Source of the DNA: Rhizobium altiplani
GTDB lineage: Bacteria; Pseudomonadota; Alphaproteobacteria; Rhizobiales; Rhizobiaceae
Length of the DNA stretch: 64,000 bases
Direction: 5' to 3'
Assembly (NCBI RefSeq): GCF_001542405.1
Contig: NZ_LNCD01000140.1
Location: 1-64,000 of the forward strand
In this document: one piece after another, positions 27,383 through 36,021 of the stretch
How the letters are laid out: the number at the start of each line of letters is the position of its first letter
Numbering within the stretch: the first letter of the stretch is position 1
Notes under the pieces: model-generated
Told to the model about the DNA's origin: nothing
The model's input: the letters and a program-made list of their open reading frames with translations, nothing else
Database searches by the model: none
Made by a program: the position numbers and the translations under genes

Positions 27383-28380
27383 CGGCCCGGCAGCACGCGG
27401 TTCGGCGGGCGATGGCCATCGATAAAGGTGCGGATGTTGATGATCACCTTGTCGCCCATGTCGATGCGGCCTTCGATCGTCGCCGAGCTCATGTGCGGCA
27501 GAAGTACGACCTTGCCTTCATTTGCGAGCTTGACGAGCTTCGGATTGACCGCCGGTTCATTCTCGAAGACGTCGAGACCGGCGCCCGCCAGCTTTCCCTC
27601 CCGCAGACTCTTGATCAGTGCCGCTTCGTCGATCACGTCGCCGCGGGCGGTGTTGACGAGGTAGGCCGTCGGCTGCAGCAGCGCCAGACGGCGGGCCGAC
27701 AACAGATGGAACGTTGCCGGTGTCGAGGGGCAATTGACAGAAACGATGTCGACGCGGGCGAGCATCTGGTCGAGGCTCTCCCAGTAGGTCGCCTCCAGCT
27801 CATCTTCGGTCGCCGGGTTGACGCGCTTGCGGTTGTGATAGTGGATCGAGAGGCCGAAAGCCTTGGCGCGGCGCGCAACGGCGGTGCCGATCCGCCCCAT
27901 GCCGACGATGCCGATGCGCTTGCCGTGGATCCGTCGCCCGAGCATCCAGGTTGGCGACCAGCCGGGCCACTCGCCGGGATGGTCGGTCAGCACCCGCGCG
28001 CCTTCACCCAAGCGGCGCGGAACGGCGAGGATCAGCGCCATGGTCATGTCGGCGGTGTCTTCGGTCAGCACGTTCGGCGTATTGGTGACGGTGATGCCTT
28101 TGCGAGCCGCCGCCTCGACGTCGATGTGATCGGTGCCGTTCGAGAAGCTGGCGATCAATTTCAGCTGCGGCCCGGCCTCCTCGATCACCGTGGCATCGAT
28201 CCGGTCGGTGACGGTCGGAACGAGCACGTCGGCGCTTTTGACGGCGGCGATCAGCTCGGCTTTGGAGCGCGGTGCATCGTCGATATTGAGTTCCGCGTCG
28301 AAGAGTTCGCGCATGCGCGTCTCGACCGCATCGGGCAGCTTCCGCGTGATGTAGACCTTCGGTTTTTTCTTCGTCGTCAT
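27379..28380 (-). CDS. D-isomer 2-hydroxyacid dehydrogenase, glyoxylate/hydroxypyruvate reductase type
   Basis: 333 aa. The NAD(P) motif GIVGMGRIGTAVARRAKAFG lies mid-protein. The catalytic Arg-Glu-His appear as the Arg in LVNTARGDVIDEAAL, the Glu in DVFENEPAVN and the His in VVLLPHMSSAT. Proteins of this type (GyaR-like) reduce glyoxylate or hydroxypyruvate with NAD(P)H. A short Lys-rich N-terminus (MTTKKKPKVYITRKLP) precedes the fold. Substrate range is inferred from family. Confidence 0.88.
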   Translation of the reverse strand: MTTKKKPKVYITRKLPDAVETRMRELFDAELNIDDAPRSKAELIAAVKSADVLVPTVTDRIDATVIEEAGPQLKLIASFSNGTDHIDVEAAARKGITVTNTPNVLTEDTADMTMALILAVPRRLGEGARVLTDHPGEWPGWSPTWMLGRRIHGKRIGIVGMGRIGTAVARRAKAFGLSIHYHNRKRVNPATEDELEATYWESLDQMLARVDIVSVNCPSTPATFHLLSARRLALLQPTAYLVNTARGDVIDEAALIKSLREGKLAGAGLDVFENEPAVNPKLVKLANEGKVVLLPHMSSATIEGRIDMGDKVIINIRTFIDGHRPPNRVLPGR

Positions 28381-28561
28381 GTGCGCCGGCGCTAACTTGT
28401 TCAGAGGTCCTTAACCAAGACGCGGGATAATTTTCCCGTTCCGGGGAATTTCTACCAGACCCGCGCGCGAAGACAAACAAAACTCGCTCAGCGTGCGCAG
28501 GAATGTCGAATTCCCGGAATCAGGCAGCAGTCCTGCCCTCCTCTGAGCAAACGGAAGTCCC

Positions 28562-29101
28562 ATGCATAGCAAAGTCCTGAAATCTTGCCTCGCCCTTGCG
28601 ATCGGTTTCGTGCTTTCTGCGGGAACGGCTGAAATGGCCTCCGCACAGGCGGCAAAGGGACCGAGTGGCCTGCCGCTGCCGCGCTTCGTCACGCTCAAGT
28701 CCAAGCGCGTCAACCTGCGCATCGGCCCTGGCACCGACTATGCGGCCTCATGGATGTATCTGAAGGCCGGCCTGCCGGTCGAAATCATTCAGGAATACGA
28801 CAACTGGCGCCAGATCCGCGATGCCGACGGCACCGAGGGTTGGGTCAACCAATCGCTGTTGTCGGGCTCGCGTGCGGCAATCGCCGCCCCATGGATGAAG
28901 GGCAAGGGTAAGTCTGTCTACGTCAACATGCGCCGCGATGCCCAGCCGTCGGCAAGCGTCGTCGCCAAGCTCGAGCCCGGCGTCATGATGAACATCGGCG
29001 AGTGCAATGGCGACTGGTGCTTTGCCAAGATAGACGGCGCCGAAGGATGGGTGGCGCAGTCGGAAATCTGGGGCGCTTATCCAGGCGAAGCCTTTAAATA
29101 A
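28562..29101 (+). CDS. Exported protein with two bacterial SH3 domains
   Basis: 179 aa. A signal peptide (MHSKVLKSCLALAIGFVLSAGTAEMASA) is followed by two SH3-like repeats: KRVNLRIGPGTDYAASWMYL...GTEGWVNQSLL and SVYVNMRRDAQPSASVVAKL...GAEGWVAQSEIWG. Such domains bind cell wall peptides or partner proteins in the periplasm. The gene overlaps the convergent kinase gene by eight bases. Its ATG is preceded by a moderate ribosome site (GGAAGTCCC). Confidence 0.85.
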   Translation: MHSKVLKSCLALAIGFVLSAGTAEMASAQAAKGPSGLPLPRFVTLKSKRVNLRIGPGTDYAASWMYLKAGLPVEIIQEYDNWRQIRDADGTEGWVNQSLLSGSRAAIAAPWMKGKGKSVYVNMRRDAQPSASVVAKLEPGVMMNIGECNGDWCFAKIDGAEGWVAQSEIWGAYPGEAFK

Positions 29102-30086
29102 GGTTCGCCTGCTTGCCGGCCTCGGCCAGCGACTTCATCGGCCGCGGGCCGATCTGCTGGATCACGATGCCAGCCGCGAGGCAGCCGAGCTTGCCGCAGT
29201 CTTCCAGCGTCCGACCCTGTGTGTAGCCATAGAGGAAGCCGGCGGCAAAGAGATCGCCCGCGCCTGTGGTGTCGACCAGTTCCCTGATCTTGATCGCATC
29301 CACGTAGAAGCGCTCGCTGCCCTTGAGAATCACGGCGCCGTTCTCGCTCATCGTTACGGCCGCGATCTTGCAGTCCTTGGCGATAAGGATCAGCGCTTCT
29401 TCGAAGTCGTCGGTTTCATAGAGCGCCAGCGCTTCCTGACGATTGGCGAAGACGATGTCGACGGTGCCGGAGCGCATCAGGTCGAGGAATTCGCCGCGAT
29501 AGCGGTTGACGCAGAAGCTGTCGGAAAGCGTCATCGACATCTCACGGCCGTTCTCGTGGGCGATACGGGCGCATTCGCGGATCGCTTCCTTGGCGCGCGG
29601 CGGATCCCAGAGGTAGCCTTCGAAATAGGTGACCTTGGACTGGGCGACGACCTCGGCCTCGACGTCTTCGGGCCCGAGCTCGACGCAGGCGCCGAGGTAG
29701 GTATTCATCGAGCGTTCGCCGTCTTCGGTGACAAAGATCATCGAGCGCGCGGTCGGCGGGAATGTCCCCTTCGGCTGTGTCTGATAGTGAACACCCTGCG
29801 CATGGATATCGTGCGCGAAGATTTCGCCGAGCTGGTCTTCCGCGACCTTGCCGAAATAGGCGGCCTTGCCGCCGAAGCTCGCCACACCCGCGGCCGTGTT
29901 GCCGGCGCTGCCGCCGGAAGCCTCCACCGCCGGTCCCATGCGCGCATAGAGAAGTTCTGCGCGCTCGGCATCGATGAGGTTCATCGCGGCCTTGGTGATC
30001 TCATTGTCAATGAGGAACTGGTCGTCGCAACGCGCGATGATATCGACGATCGCGTTGCCGACAGTCAGAACATCGAATTTGGTCAT
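29094..30086 (-). CDS. PfkB-family carbohydrate kinase, adenosine kinase-like
   Basis: 330 aa. It has the first PfkB signature ASGGSAGNTAAGVASFGGKAA and the second, DTTGAGDLFAAGFLYGY, with the catalytic Asp. The start MTKFDVLTVGNAIVDIIA matches rhizobial adenosine kinases, which convert adenosine to AMP in purine salvage. A sugar or nucleoside kinase of another specificity cannot be excluded. Confidence 0.87.
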   Translation of the reverse strand: MTKFDVLTVGNAIVDIIARCDDQFLIDNEITKAAMNLIDAERAELLYARMGPAVEASGGSAGNTAAGVASFGGKAAYFGKVAEDQLGEIFAHDIHAQGVHYQTQPKGTFPPTARSMIFVTEDGERSMNTYLGACVELGPEDVEAEVVAQSKVTYFEGYLWDPPRAKEAIRECARIAHENGREMSMTLSDSFCVNRYRGEFLDLMRSGTVDIVFANRQEALALYETDDFEEALILIAKDCKIAAVTMSENGAVILKGSERFYVDAIKIRELVDTTGAGDLFAAGFLYGYTQGRTLEDCGKLGCLAAGIVIQQIGPRPMKSLAEAGKQANLI

Positions 30087-30255
30087 GAAAGGGAAGGTCC
30101 CGGGTTAGGTGATAGCCGGTGACCGGTCTTAGCGAATTTTCGCCGCATGGAAAGCGGAAATGCCGCTGGGCCGTCTATCTCATCGCAAAAATGCACTGTG
30201 ACGGGTCAAATGTCGCCGGCCGCCCCCCGTGACCGCGGCGTTCAAAAGGCGCGTC

Positions 30256-30495
30256 TCAAGCAGCGGCAGCATAGATCAGGTCGGGCTTTACGAGCCACTC
30301 GTTCTTGCGCAAGGCAGTGACATCGAGCCTGCCACGTCGATCGCGACGGGCAATTCCAACGAAACGATAGCGGCTGCCCCTGGTGTCGACTACGCGAGCG
30401 GGGATCGGTGTGCCGTCGATATGGCCGATAACCGGTCCGTCGGAACGTGCGCCATTGAGGAAGAAATACTCATGGGGGAGGTTCCTGCTTACCAT
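30256..30495 (-). CDS. Small conserved-looking hypothetical protein, 79 aa
   Basis: Not assigned to a known family. It is rich in Arg/Asp, with GHIDGTPIPARVVDTRG and YRFVGIARRDRRGRLDVTALRKNEWLV. No signal peptide or membrane segment. The ATG is four bases after the stop of a 54-aa frame, so the two are probably translated together. The frame extends upstream to 30795, but the residues before Met30495 overlap the 54-aa gene in another frame. Cytosolic location inferred. Confidence 0.5.
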   Translation of the reverse strand: MVSRNLPHEYFFLNGARSDGPVIGHIDGTPIPARVVDTRGSRYRFVGIARRDRRGRLDVTALRKNEWLVKPDLIYAAAA

Positions 30496-30499
30496 CCTA

Positions 30500-30664
30500 C
30501 TATCTTTCGTCGTTTGGTCGTGTGCCCTGCGCAACCTCGCGGGCGCGCTTTTCGCCGTCGGGGCTGGCTTTCTCCAAATGAAAGTCGCTTTTTGATGGCG
30601 ACCCTGGAAAAAGACGACGTGTTTTCTTGATCTCCACGACAAATGGCTTCCATTGGGGATGCAT
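30500..30664 (-). CDS. Very small hypothetical protein, 54 aa
   Basis: Minus-strand frame starting ATG CAT CCC CAA TGG with AGGA seven bases upstream. The product is basic and hydrophilic (MHPQWKPFVVEIKKTRR... ending GTRPNDER). It stops four bases before the 79-aa gene, giving a two-gene unit. No family is recognised. Support is the ribosome site, tandem spacing and ordinary codon use; it overlaps no other credible gene. Confidence 0.45.
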   Translation of the reverse strand: MHPQWKPFVVEIKKTRRLFPGSPSKSDFHLEKASPDGEKRAREVAQGTRPNDER

Positions 30665-30842
30665 GTACGTTTCCTGCTGGTTGGCAAACAGGTCACGTGA
30701 ATATGCCCTCGACGGGCGGCCGGGGTTCGTGACCTCTCGTCACAGGATGCGGACAAAGCCATAGCCGTTCCATTCGGACGACGGGCCTCCGACATTAGAA
30801 TCTCATATCATCTGATAAGGGCGCATGGCCGACGGCGGCGAG

Positions 30843-31382
30843 CTAGTGTTCGATCTGCTGCTCTGCCACGGTGCTGGCGATGATCTGATCGGAACCCTTT
30901 GCATAGAGCGGGAGCGTCAAGGTGATCGCCTCGCTGCGCCCGTTGATGGTGGCGGTATATCGCTTGTAAACGCGATCCTGCCCTTGCTCTTCACCCGCCG
31001 AGACAGCGTTCACCTTCTCGACCAGCGCTTTCTCGAAAACATCCGCGTCGACGTCCCCCAGTGCCACCGTGCAGCCTTCGACGGTTTTGCCGCCGACATC
31101 CGCCCGCGAGACCACCAGCGCTTGAAAGCTCTCAGCTTCGCCGCCGCTGACGATCCATCCTTCCAGCGCTTCCGGATTCTCCATCGGGGTGAAGGTCAGC
31201 GCCATATCCTCTGCCATCGAAGGCCATTCGTCGGCTTTCGCACGCTCAGCCGTGCGCTCGAAGTCCGGGCCAGAAGAAACGCAGCTGTCGTAAAAAAATG
31301 AAAGTTTGGAACTCGCGTCATCGGCAAATGATGGCCCGGCGGCAAAGAGAATGACGAGGCCGGCAGCCAAAGTACGCTTCAT
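30843..31382 (-). CDS. Exported hypothetical protein
   Basis: 179 aa with a clear signal peptide (MKRTLAAGLVILFAAGPSFA). Two Cys residues (YDSCVSSG and VEGCTVAL) may pair in the periplasm. No family recognised. ATG 31382 has GGAG seven bases upstream; the frame from 31451 would include the hairpin at 31402. It lies downstream of the cold-shock gene on the same strand, separated by that hairpin. Confidence 0.7.
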   Translation of the reverse strand: MKRTLAAGLVILFAAGPSFADDASSKLSFFYDSCVSSGPDFERTAERAKADEWPSMAEDMALTFTPMENPEALEGWIVSGGEAESFQALVVSRADVGGKTVEGCTVALGDVDADVFEKALVEKVNAVSAGEEQGQDRVYKRYTATINGRSEAITLTLPLYAKGSDQIIASTVAEQQIEH

Positions 31383-31401
31383 GTCGTCTCCGAGCGGCGG
31401 A

Positions 31402-31429
31402 GTCAGTGCGGCCCTTCGGCCGCACTGAC
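31402..31429 (-). terminator. Strong hairpin between cold-shock gene and exported protein gene
   Basis: Twelve-pair stem GTCAGTGCGGCC/GGCCGCACTGAC-like with a four-base loop, directly after the cold-shock stop at 31435. No T run on the minus strand; it could end or protect the cold-shock mRNA. Confidence 0.6.
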
Positions 31430-31434
31430 CGTTT

Positions 31435-31644
31435 TCAAACTTGCCGGACATTGTCGGCAGACGTTCTGCCGGTTCGACGGTCCTGAGCGACTTCGAACGC
31501 TATGCCCATTCCTTCTTTCACGGTGTCGATCCCGCCTCGTTGAGCGGCCGTGATGTGAAGAAAGACGTCGGTACCGCCGTCATCCGGAGTGATGAATCCG
31601 AAGCCCTTGTCCTGGTTGAACCACTTGACTTTACCTGTTGGCAA
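31435..31644 (-). CDS. Cold-shock domain protein (CspA family), TTG start
   Basis: 69 aa OB-fold nucleic-acid chaperone. RNP1 KGFGFITPDD and RNP2-like DVFLHIT are present, after KVKWFNQD. The start is TTG at 31644: an in-frame TAA lies six bases upstream and no ATG precedes the fold, while GGGGG gives a ribosome site at six-base spacing. A rare start codon fits tight translational control. Acts in the cytoplasm on mRNA structure, at low temperature or in stationary phase in relatives. Confidence 0.9.
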   Translation of the reverse strand: MPTGKVKWFNQDKGFGFITPDDGGTDVFLHITAAQRGGIDTVKEGMGIAFEVAQDRRTGRTSADNVRQV

Positions 31645-32136
31645 AATTTACCCCCATGTTGGTCTCCCCAGCCGGCATCGGACATCGCACGATTTTGCCC
31701 GTGGGCACAAGAGCATTTGAAAATACAGCGGGACACCGCGTTGCTCTGGTGGCCGTGGCCGACTTCTGAGCTTGCGCATGCCAAGACGACACGGTTGCGT
31801 CCCACCTATACGCGTGCGGCTGGTGGTCCCTCGCATTTCATATAGCGGGAATCCGTCATCCGCATGTCATTTCCCCGTCCTATAAGCATCCTCAACGACA
31901 TTGGCATGAGCGGCTTCCGAGCGGCAGCCAATGAAGAAGGGAATGACGCCCTTCGACGATACCGGAGTGACGCTGACCACGGATGAACTGGCAGCATTTC
32001 AGACCGGCTATCCGGCAGGACCGGATGCGGAAAAGCGGGCAGAGCCCGCTTTTTTTGCTTTTATGCTTTGCCGGTTTGTCATCACGGCCGTTTTGCTGCT
32101 AGGCATGCTTATTCCCTCGCAAGGCAGCCGCATTGA
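31645..32136. other. 492-base intergenic region: cold-shock leader and possible small RNA
   Basis: Holds the 5' leader of the minus-strand cold-shock gene on the left. On the right, a plus-strand terminator (32034-32056) has no upstream plus-strand gene. A weak 82-codon frame (31931-32179) runs through that terminator and is not accepted as a gene. Confidence 0.45.
32034..32056 (+). terminator. Orphan intrinsic terminator on plus strand
   Basis: Seven-pair stem AGCGGGC/GCCCGCT with a three-base loop and seven T. It sits 80 bases before the AEC transporter gene and does not follow any recognised plus-strand gene; it may end a small RNA. Confidence 0.75.
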
Positions 32137-33084
32137 ATGTCAGCCATCATCTTCGACGTCCTTCCCATCTTTATCATGATCCTTATCGGCTGGCTGACCG
32201 TGAAACTACGGCTGATGAAGGCGGAGATCGGCGATGCGCTGAGCGAGTTCGTCTTCAAGATCGCCGTGCCGCTGTTGTTGTTCCGCACGATCGCCAACGC
32301 CGATTTTCACGGTGCCTCGCCCTTCCGTCTCTGGATCGCCTATTTCTCGGGCGTCGGAGTGACTTGGGTCGCGGCCCATATCGCCGCGACGCGCTTCTTC
32401 GGGCGCGATGACCGCATTGGCGTGCTTGCCGGTGTATCGTCAGCCTTCGCCAACACCATCTTCATCGGACTGCCGCTCGTTCAGCGCACGGTCGGTGACA
32501 AGGGGCTCGTGCCGCTCTCGATTCTGATCGCGGTCCATCTGCCTGTGATGATGATTATCGGAACCATCCTGATGGAGCGCGCCGAGCACAAGATCGCCGG
32601 CAAGAAGGAGCGCAGCATCGCCAAAGTGGTGCGCCAGATCGCCCACAATCTCGTCAAAAACCCGCTGGTGATCGGCTTGGCCGGCGGTGCTGCCATGCAC
32701 CTGTTAGGGCTCACCATGCCGGGACCGGTAGGCGCCATAATCGATCAGATCGCCGGTGTCGCCGGGCCGGTCGCGCTGATTTCGCTCGGCATGGCGCTTG
32801 AGAAATACGGCATTTCAGGCAACGCCGGCATCGCCAGCGTCACCTCCGCCTTCAAGTTGTTGCTGTTGCCGGCCTGCGTCTGGGCGGCGAGCCATCTGGT
32901 CGGGCTTGCCAGTGACTGGACGGCGGCCCTGGTGCTGATTTCGTCGGTTCCAACGGGCGTCAACGCCTGGCTGATCGCCAACCGTTTCGGTGTCGGCCAC
33001 AGCCTGGCAGCTTCGACGATCACGCTAACGACGGCGCTTGGCGCCATCTCCGTTTCGTTCTGGGCCTTTTTGCTCGGCGGCTAG
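32137..33084 (+). CDS. AEC-family permease (auxin efflux carrier type)
   Basis: 315 aa membrane protein with about ten hydrophobic segments, for example FDVLPIFIMILIGWLTVKL at the start and the central ASTITLTTALGAISVSFWAF at the end. The conserved VSSAFANTIFIGLPLV, with its Asn-Pro-like break, is typical of AEC transporters for organic or amino-acid anions in bacteria. Substrate unknown. Ends just before a bidirectional terminator. Confidence 0.88.
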   Translation: MSAIIFDVLPIFIMILIGWLTVKLRLMKAEIGDALSEFVFKIAVPLLLFRTIANADFHGASPFRLWIAYFSGVGVTWVAAHIAATRFFGRDDRIGVLAGVSSAFANTIFIGLPLVQRTVGDKGLVPLSILIAVHLPVMMIIGTILMERAEHKIAGKKERSIAKVVRQIAHNLVKNPLVIGLAGGAAMHLLGLTMPGPVGAIIDQIAGVAGPVALISLGMALEKYGISGNAGIASVTSAFKLLLLPACVWAASHLVGLASDWTAALVLISSVPTGVNAWLIANRFGVGHSLAASTITLTTALGAISVSFWAFLLGG

Positions 33085-33094
33085 GCAAAGAAAA

Positions 33095-33114
33095 AGCCCG
33101 GCGCCAGCCGGGCT
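33095..33114. terminator. Bidirectional terminator between AEC permease and cycM
   Basis: Stem AGCCCGGC/GCCGGGCT with loop GCCA. Minus strand continues TTTTTCTTT; plus strand continues TCGATTTT. Confidence 0.8.
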
Positions 33115-33143
33115 TCGATTTTCGTCTGGAACCGAGCAGCTAC

Positions 33144-33725
33144 TTACTGCGTCGCGCTATCCGGTGCGTTCGGATCCGGAAGCGGAACCGGCGAATCGGC
33201 CAGCGTGTGAAGGTAAAGGATGACGTTGGCGCGATCCGTGTCCTTCGGGAGACCGGCAAAGCCCATTGCCGTGCCGGCAACGTACTTCTTCGGTGCTGCC
33301 AGGAAGTGGTTCAGATGATCGAAGGTCCACTTCTCGCTGCCGCCCTTGGAGAAGTCCTTCATGCCCGACGAGTAGGCAAAGCCTTCATGCGTGGCGATCG
33401 GACGATCGACGAGACCGAAGAGGTTCGGACCAACCTTGTTCGGTCCCCCCTTGGTCGCGTCATGACAGGCCTGACACTTCTTGAAAACAGCCTCGCCAGC
33501 CTTGGCGTCCGCCTTTGCAAGTAGCTGTGCGATCGGAACGGCTGCAGCCGGTGCGGCCTCGCCGCCACCAGCGGCAGCGGCCTCTTCGGCGACGATCGCG
33601 AAACCTTCCTTCTCCGGGCTCTCCGAATGAAAGATTCCCTCCGACGCGATGGAGACGGTCATCAGAACGAAAACCGTTCCGAGCAGTGCCCCCACAGCCA
33701 TATTCACGTATGAATTCATCTGCAA
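33144..33725 (-). CDS. cycM: Membrane-anchored c-type cytochrome (CycM/c552 type)
   Basis: 193 aa. An uncleaved N-terminal anchor (VNMAVGALLGTVFVLMTVSI) and an Ala/Pro linker (about residues 45-65) precede a class I cytochrome domain with haem site CQACHD and the axial Met in GTAMGFAGLPKDTD. Such cytochromes carry electrons from the bc1 complex to aa3 oxidase. It is minus strand and divergent from kdsB. Starts at ATG 33725 or the ATG two codons later. Confidence 0.88.
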   Translation of the reverse strand: MQMNSYVNMAVGALLGTVFVLMTVSIASEGIFHSESPEKEGFAIVAEEAAAAGGGEAAPAAAVPIAQLLAKADAKAGEAVFKKCQACHDATKGGPNKVGPNLFGLVDRPIATHEGFAYSSGMKDFSKGGSEKWTFDHLNHFLAAPKKYVAGTAMGFAGLPKDTDRANVILYLHTLADSPVPLPDPNAPDSATQ

Positions 33726-33873
33726 TGCTCCCCTTGCAGCCGGCAGACATAAAACCGGACCATCTTGAAATCGCGCGGAACCTATGTCTTTTGGCTATTC
33801 GTTGCAACAGTCTAAATGGCCTGTTGCGTGAGACTTTTTGACACCTTTCCGCCCGGATTAGAAGGCCCGAACA

Positions 33874-34629
33874 ATGACCAGTCCAAATTTAGATGACGTG
33901 CTCGTGCTGATCCCGGCCCGCATGGCATCGACCCGTCTTCCAGGCAAGCCGCTCGCCGATATTTGCGGGCTGCCGATGATCGTGCAGGTGGCGCTGCGGG
34001 CGAAGGAAGCCGAAATTGGCCGCGTCGTTGTCGCGGTTGATGACCAACAGGTCCATGATGTCGTGGCCGCGGCAGGCTTTGAAGTCATCATGACCAGCAA
34101 GGACCATCAGTCCGGTTCGGATCGCATTTACGAGGCGCTCATGAAGGTGGATCCGGAGGGGAAAGCCAAGTTCGTCGTCAACGTGCAGGGCGATCTGCCG
34201 ACGATCGAGCCGGAAACCGTTCGCGCCGCGCTGCGCCCGCTGGAGGATCCGAGCGTCGACATCGCAACACTGACGATCGAGATCGAGGACGAGGCCGACA
34301 AGACGGCACCGCATATCGTCAAGGTCGTCGGCTCGCCGATCTCGGAAAGCCGCCTGAAGGCGCTCTACTTCACCCGCACGACGGCACCCTACGGTGATGG
34401 ACCGCTTTATCACCATATCGGCCTCTATGCTTACCGCCGCTCGGCCTTGGAGCGTTTCGTTACGCTCGGACCATCGGTCTTGGAAAAGCGCGAGTCGCTG
34501 GAGCAGCTGCGCGCGCTGGAAGCCGGCATGCGCATCGATGTCGAGATCGTTGACACGGTTCCGCTCGGTGTCGATACTCCCGCCGACCTTGAAAAGGCGC
34601 GGCGCATTCTCTCCGCAAGAACGAAGTGA
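33874..34629 (+). CDS. kdsB: 3-deoxy-manno-octulosonate cytidylyltransferase
   Basis: 251 aa. It activates Kdo with CTP to CMP-Kdo for lipopolysaccharide core synthesis in the cytoplasm. Seen: LIPARMASTRLPGKPLADI with the nucleotide loop, FVVNVQGDLPTI with the metal-binding Asp, and the C-terminal LEQLRALEAGMRIDVEIVD. Ends ten bases before pheA, with which it is probably co-transcribed. Confidence 0.95.
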   Translation: MTSPNLDDVLVLIPARMASTRLPGKPLADICGLPMIVQVALRAKEAEIGRVVVAVDDQQVHDVVAAAGFEVIMTSKDHQSGSDRIYEALMKVDPEGKAKFVVNVQGDLPTIEPETVRAALRPLEDPSVDIATLTIEIEDEADKTAPHIVKVVGSPISESRLKALYFTRTTAPYGDGPLYHHIGLYAYRRSALERFVTLGPSVLEKRESLEQLRALEAGMRIDVEIVDTVPLGVDTPADLEKARRILSARTK

Positions 34630-34639
34630 CGGATTTTCC

Positions 34640-35500
34640 ATGAACATCACCACCAACAGGATCGCCTTCCAGGGCGAGTTCGGCGCGAACTCCGACATGG
34701 CGTGCCGTGACATGTTTCCGACCATGGAGCCGCTGCCGTGCCAGACGTTCGAGGATGCCTTCGTGGCGGTCGAGAACGGCGATGCCGATATCGGAATGAT
34801 CCCGATCGAGAACACGATCGCTGGCCGCGTCGCCGACATTCATCACTTGCTGCCGGAGTCGCGCCTGCACATCATCGGCGAGTATTTCATGCCGATCCGC
34901 TTCCAGTTGATGGTGCTCCCGGGCGTCACCAAGGATGAGATCCGCACGGTTCACAGCCACATCCACGCCCTTGGGCAGTGCCGCAAGATCGTGCGTTCGC
35001 ACGGCTGGAAGCCGGTGATCGCTGGCGACACGGCAGGTGCTGCAAAGCTCGTCATGGAAACCGGGGACCGCTCGATGGCGGCGCTGGCGCCGCGCCTTGC
35101 CGCCGATCTCTACGGTCTCGACATCGTTGCCGAGAATGTCGAGGACACGGAAAACAATGTCACCCGCTTCGTCATCCTTTCACGCGACGAGGAATGGGCG
35201 CATCGCGGCTCGGCCGAGGAGAAGCTCGTCACGACGTTTGTCTTCAACGTCCGAAACATCCCGGCCGCACTCTACAAGGCGCTTGGCGGCTTTGCGACCA
35301 ACACCATCAACATGACCAAGCTGGAGAGCTATCAGCTCGGCGGCAAGTTCGTCGCAACGCAGTTCTATGCTGACATTGAGGGTCACCCGAACGATCCGAA
35401 TGTCCGGCGTGCATTGGAGGAGCTGCGCTTCTTTTCCGAGAAGGTGCGCATCCTCGGCGTCTACAAGGGCCACCCAATGCGGGGCCAACTGCAGAAATGA
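34640..35500 (+). CDS. pheA: Prephenate dehydratase with ACT domain
   Basis: 286 aa. It converts prephenate to phenylpyruvate in phenylalanine synthesis. The catalytic domain (to about residue 185) has IAFQGEFGANSDMA, GMIPIENTIAGRVADIHHLL and the active-site Thr in ENNVTRFVIL. The C-terminal ACT domain (about 195-280) carries ESYQLGGKFVATQFYADIEG, the region that binds Phe for feedback inhibition. It is monofunctional, lacking a chorismate mutase domain. ATG 34640 was taken because the N-terminus matches; a longer overlapping frame is from another start. Confidence 0.95.
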   Translation: MNITTNRIAFQGEFGANSDMACRDMFPTMEPLPCQTFEDAFVAVENGDADIGMIPIENTIAGRVADIHHLLPESRLHIIGEYFMPIRFQLMVLPGVTKDEIRTVHSHIHALGQCRKIVRSHGWKPVIAGDTAGAAKLVMETGDRSMAALAPRLAADLYGLDIVAENVEDTENNVTRFVILSRDEEWAHRGSAEEKLVTTFVFNVRNIPAALYKALGGFATNTINMTKLESYQLGGKFVATQFYADIEGHPNDPNVRRALEELRFFSEKVRILGVYKGHPMRGQLQK

Positions 35501-35546
35501 AAAAGGGCGCCCTTCGGGCAGCGCCTTCGGGCGCCCTTTTCTTTGT
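35501..35546 (+). terminator. Intrinsic terminator of kdsB-pheA
   Basis: Ten-pair stem AAAAGGGCGC/GCGCCCTTTT with a 20-base loop that itself can pair, ending in TTTTCTTTG immediately after the pheA stop. Confidence 0.85.
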
Positions 35547-35549
35547 GAT

Positions 35550-35918
35550 TTACTTGTCCGGCTCACACACCCGCAGGCGATGGCCGTCCGGGTCGAGCAC
35601 GACGAAGGTCGGGCCGAAATCCATGTCCGTAAGGTCCTGCGCGATCGGCAACTGGCGCTTGCGCCAATCCTCGTAAAGCGTCGACACGCCGTTCTCGCCG
35701 GGAACCATGAAGGCGATCTCGGCGCGGCTGCCCGTAGCGGACGGCTGCGGGGTAACCTTGCTCAGCCGCCAGAGGCCGAGCGTGAAGCCGCCATCAAGCG
35801 CGAAGGCGACAAAGTTCGGGGCTTCGGCGACAGGCTCTCGGCCGAGCAAGGACCGGTAGAAACCGGCACTTGTGGCCGGGTCCTTGACGTAGAGAATGAT
35901 GAGGTTCGGGCTGTTCAT
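35550..35918 (-). CDS. VOC-family (glyoxalase/bleomycin-resistance fold) protein
   Basis: 122 aa. Two beta-alpha-beta-beta-beta modules are implied by LIILYVKDPATSAGFYRSLLG at the start and FVVLDPDGHRLRVCEPD at the end. VOC proteins are metal-binding and act as lyases, dioxygenases or drug binders; function here is open. It is last in a minus-strand group after a WYL-domain regulator and a 75-aa gene, an arrangement that suggests regulation by that regulator. Confidence 0.83.
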   Translation of the reverse strand: MNSPNLIILYVKDPATSAGFYRSLLGREPVAEAPNFVAFALDGGFTLGLWRLSKVTPQPSATGSRAEIAFMVPGENGVSTLYEDWRKRQLPIAQDLTDMDFGPTFVVLDPDGHRLRVCEPDK

Positions 35919-36021
35919 CGGGTCGTCCTCGTTGTGACAGGGTGGCAGGCGAAGGAACGCCGCTGCCTCGTTGGCAGCGGCGGCGGTCGGTCATGCGTCT
36001 TGGGAGTTGTGTCGTGTGCGA

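Noticed and set aside
31931..32179. 82-codon plus-strand frame with a hydrophobic stretch
   Set aside because: Runs through a strong intrinsic terminator and overlaps the next gene start; the region is better read as non-coding.
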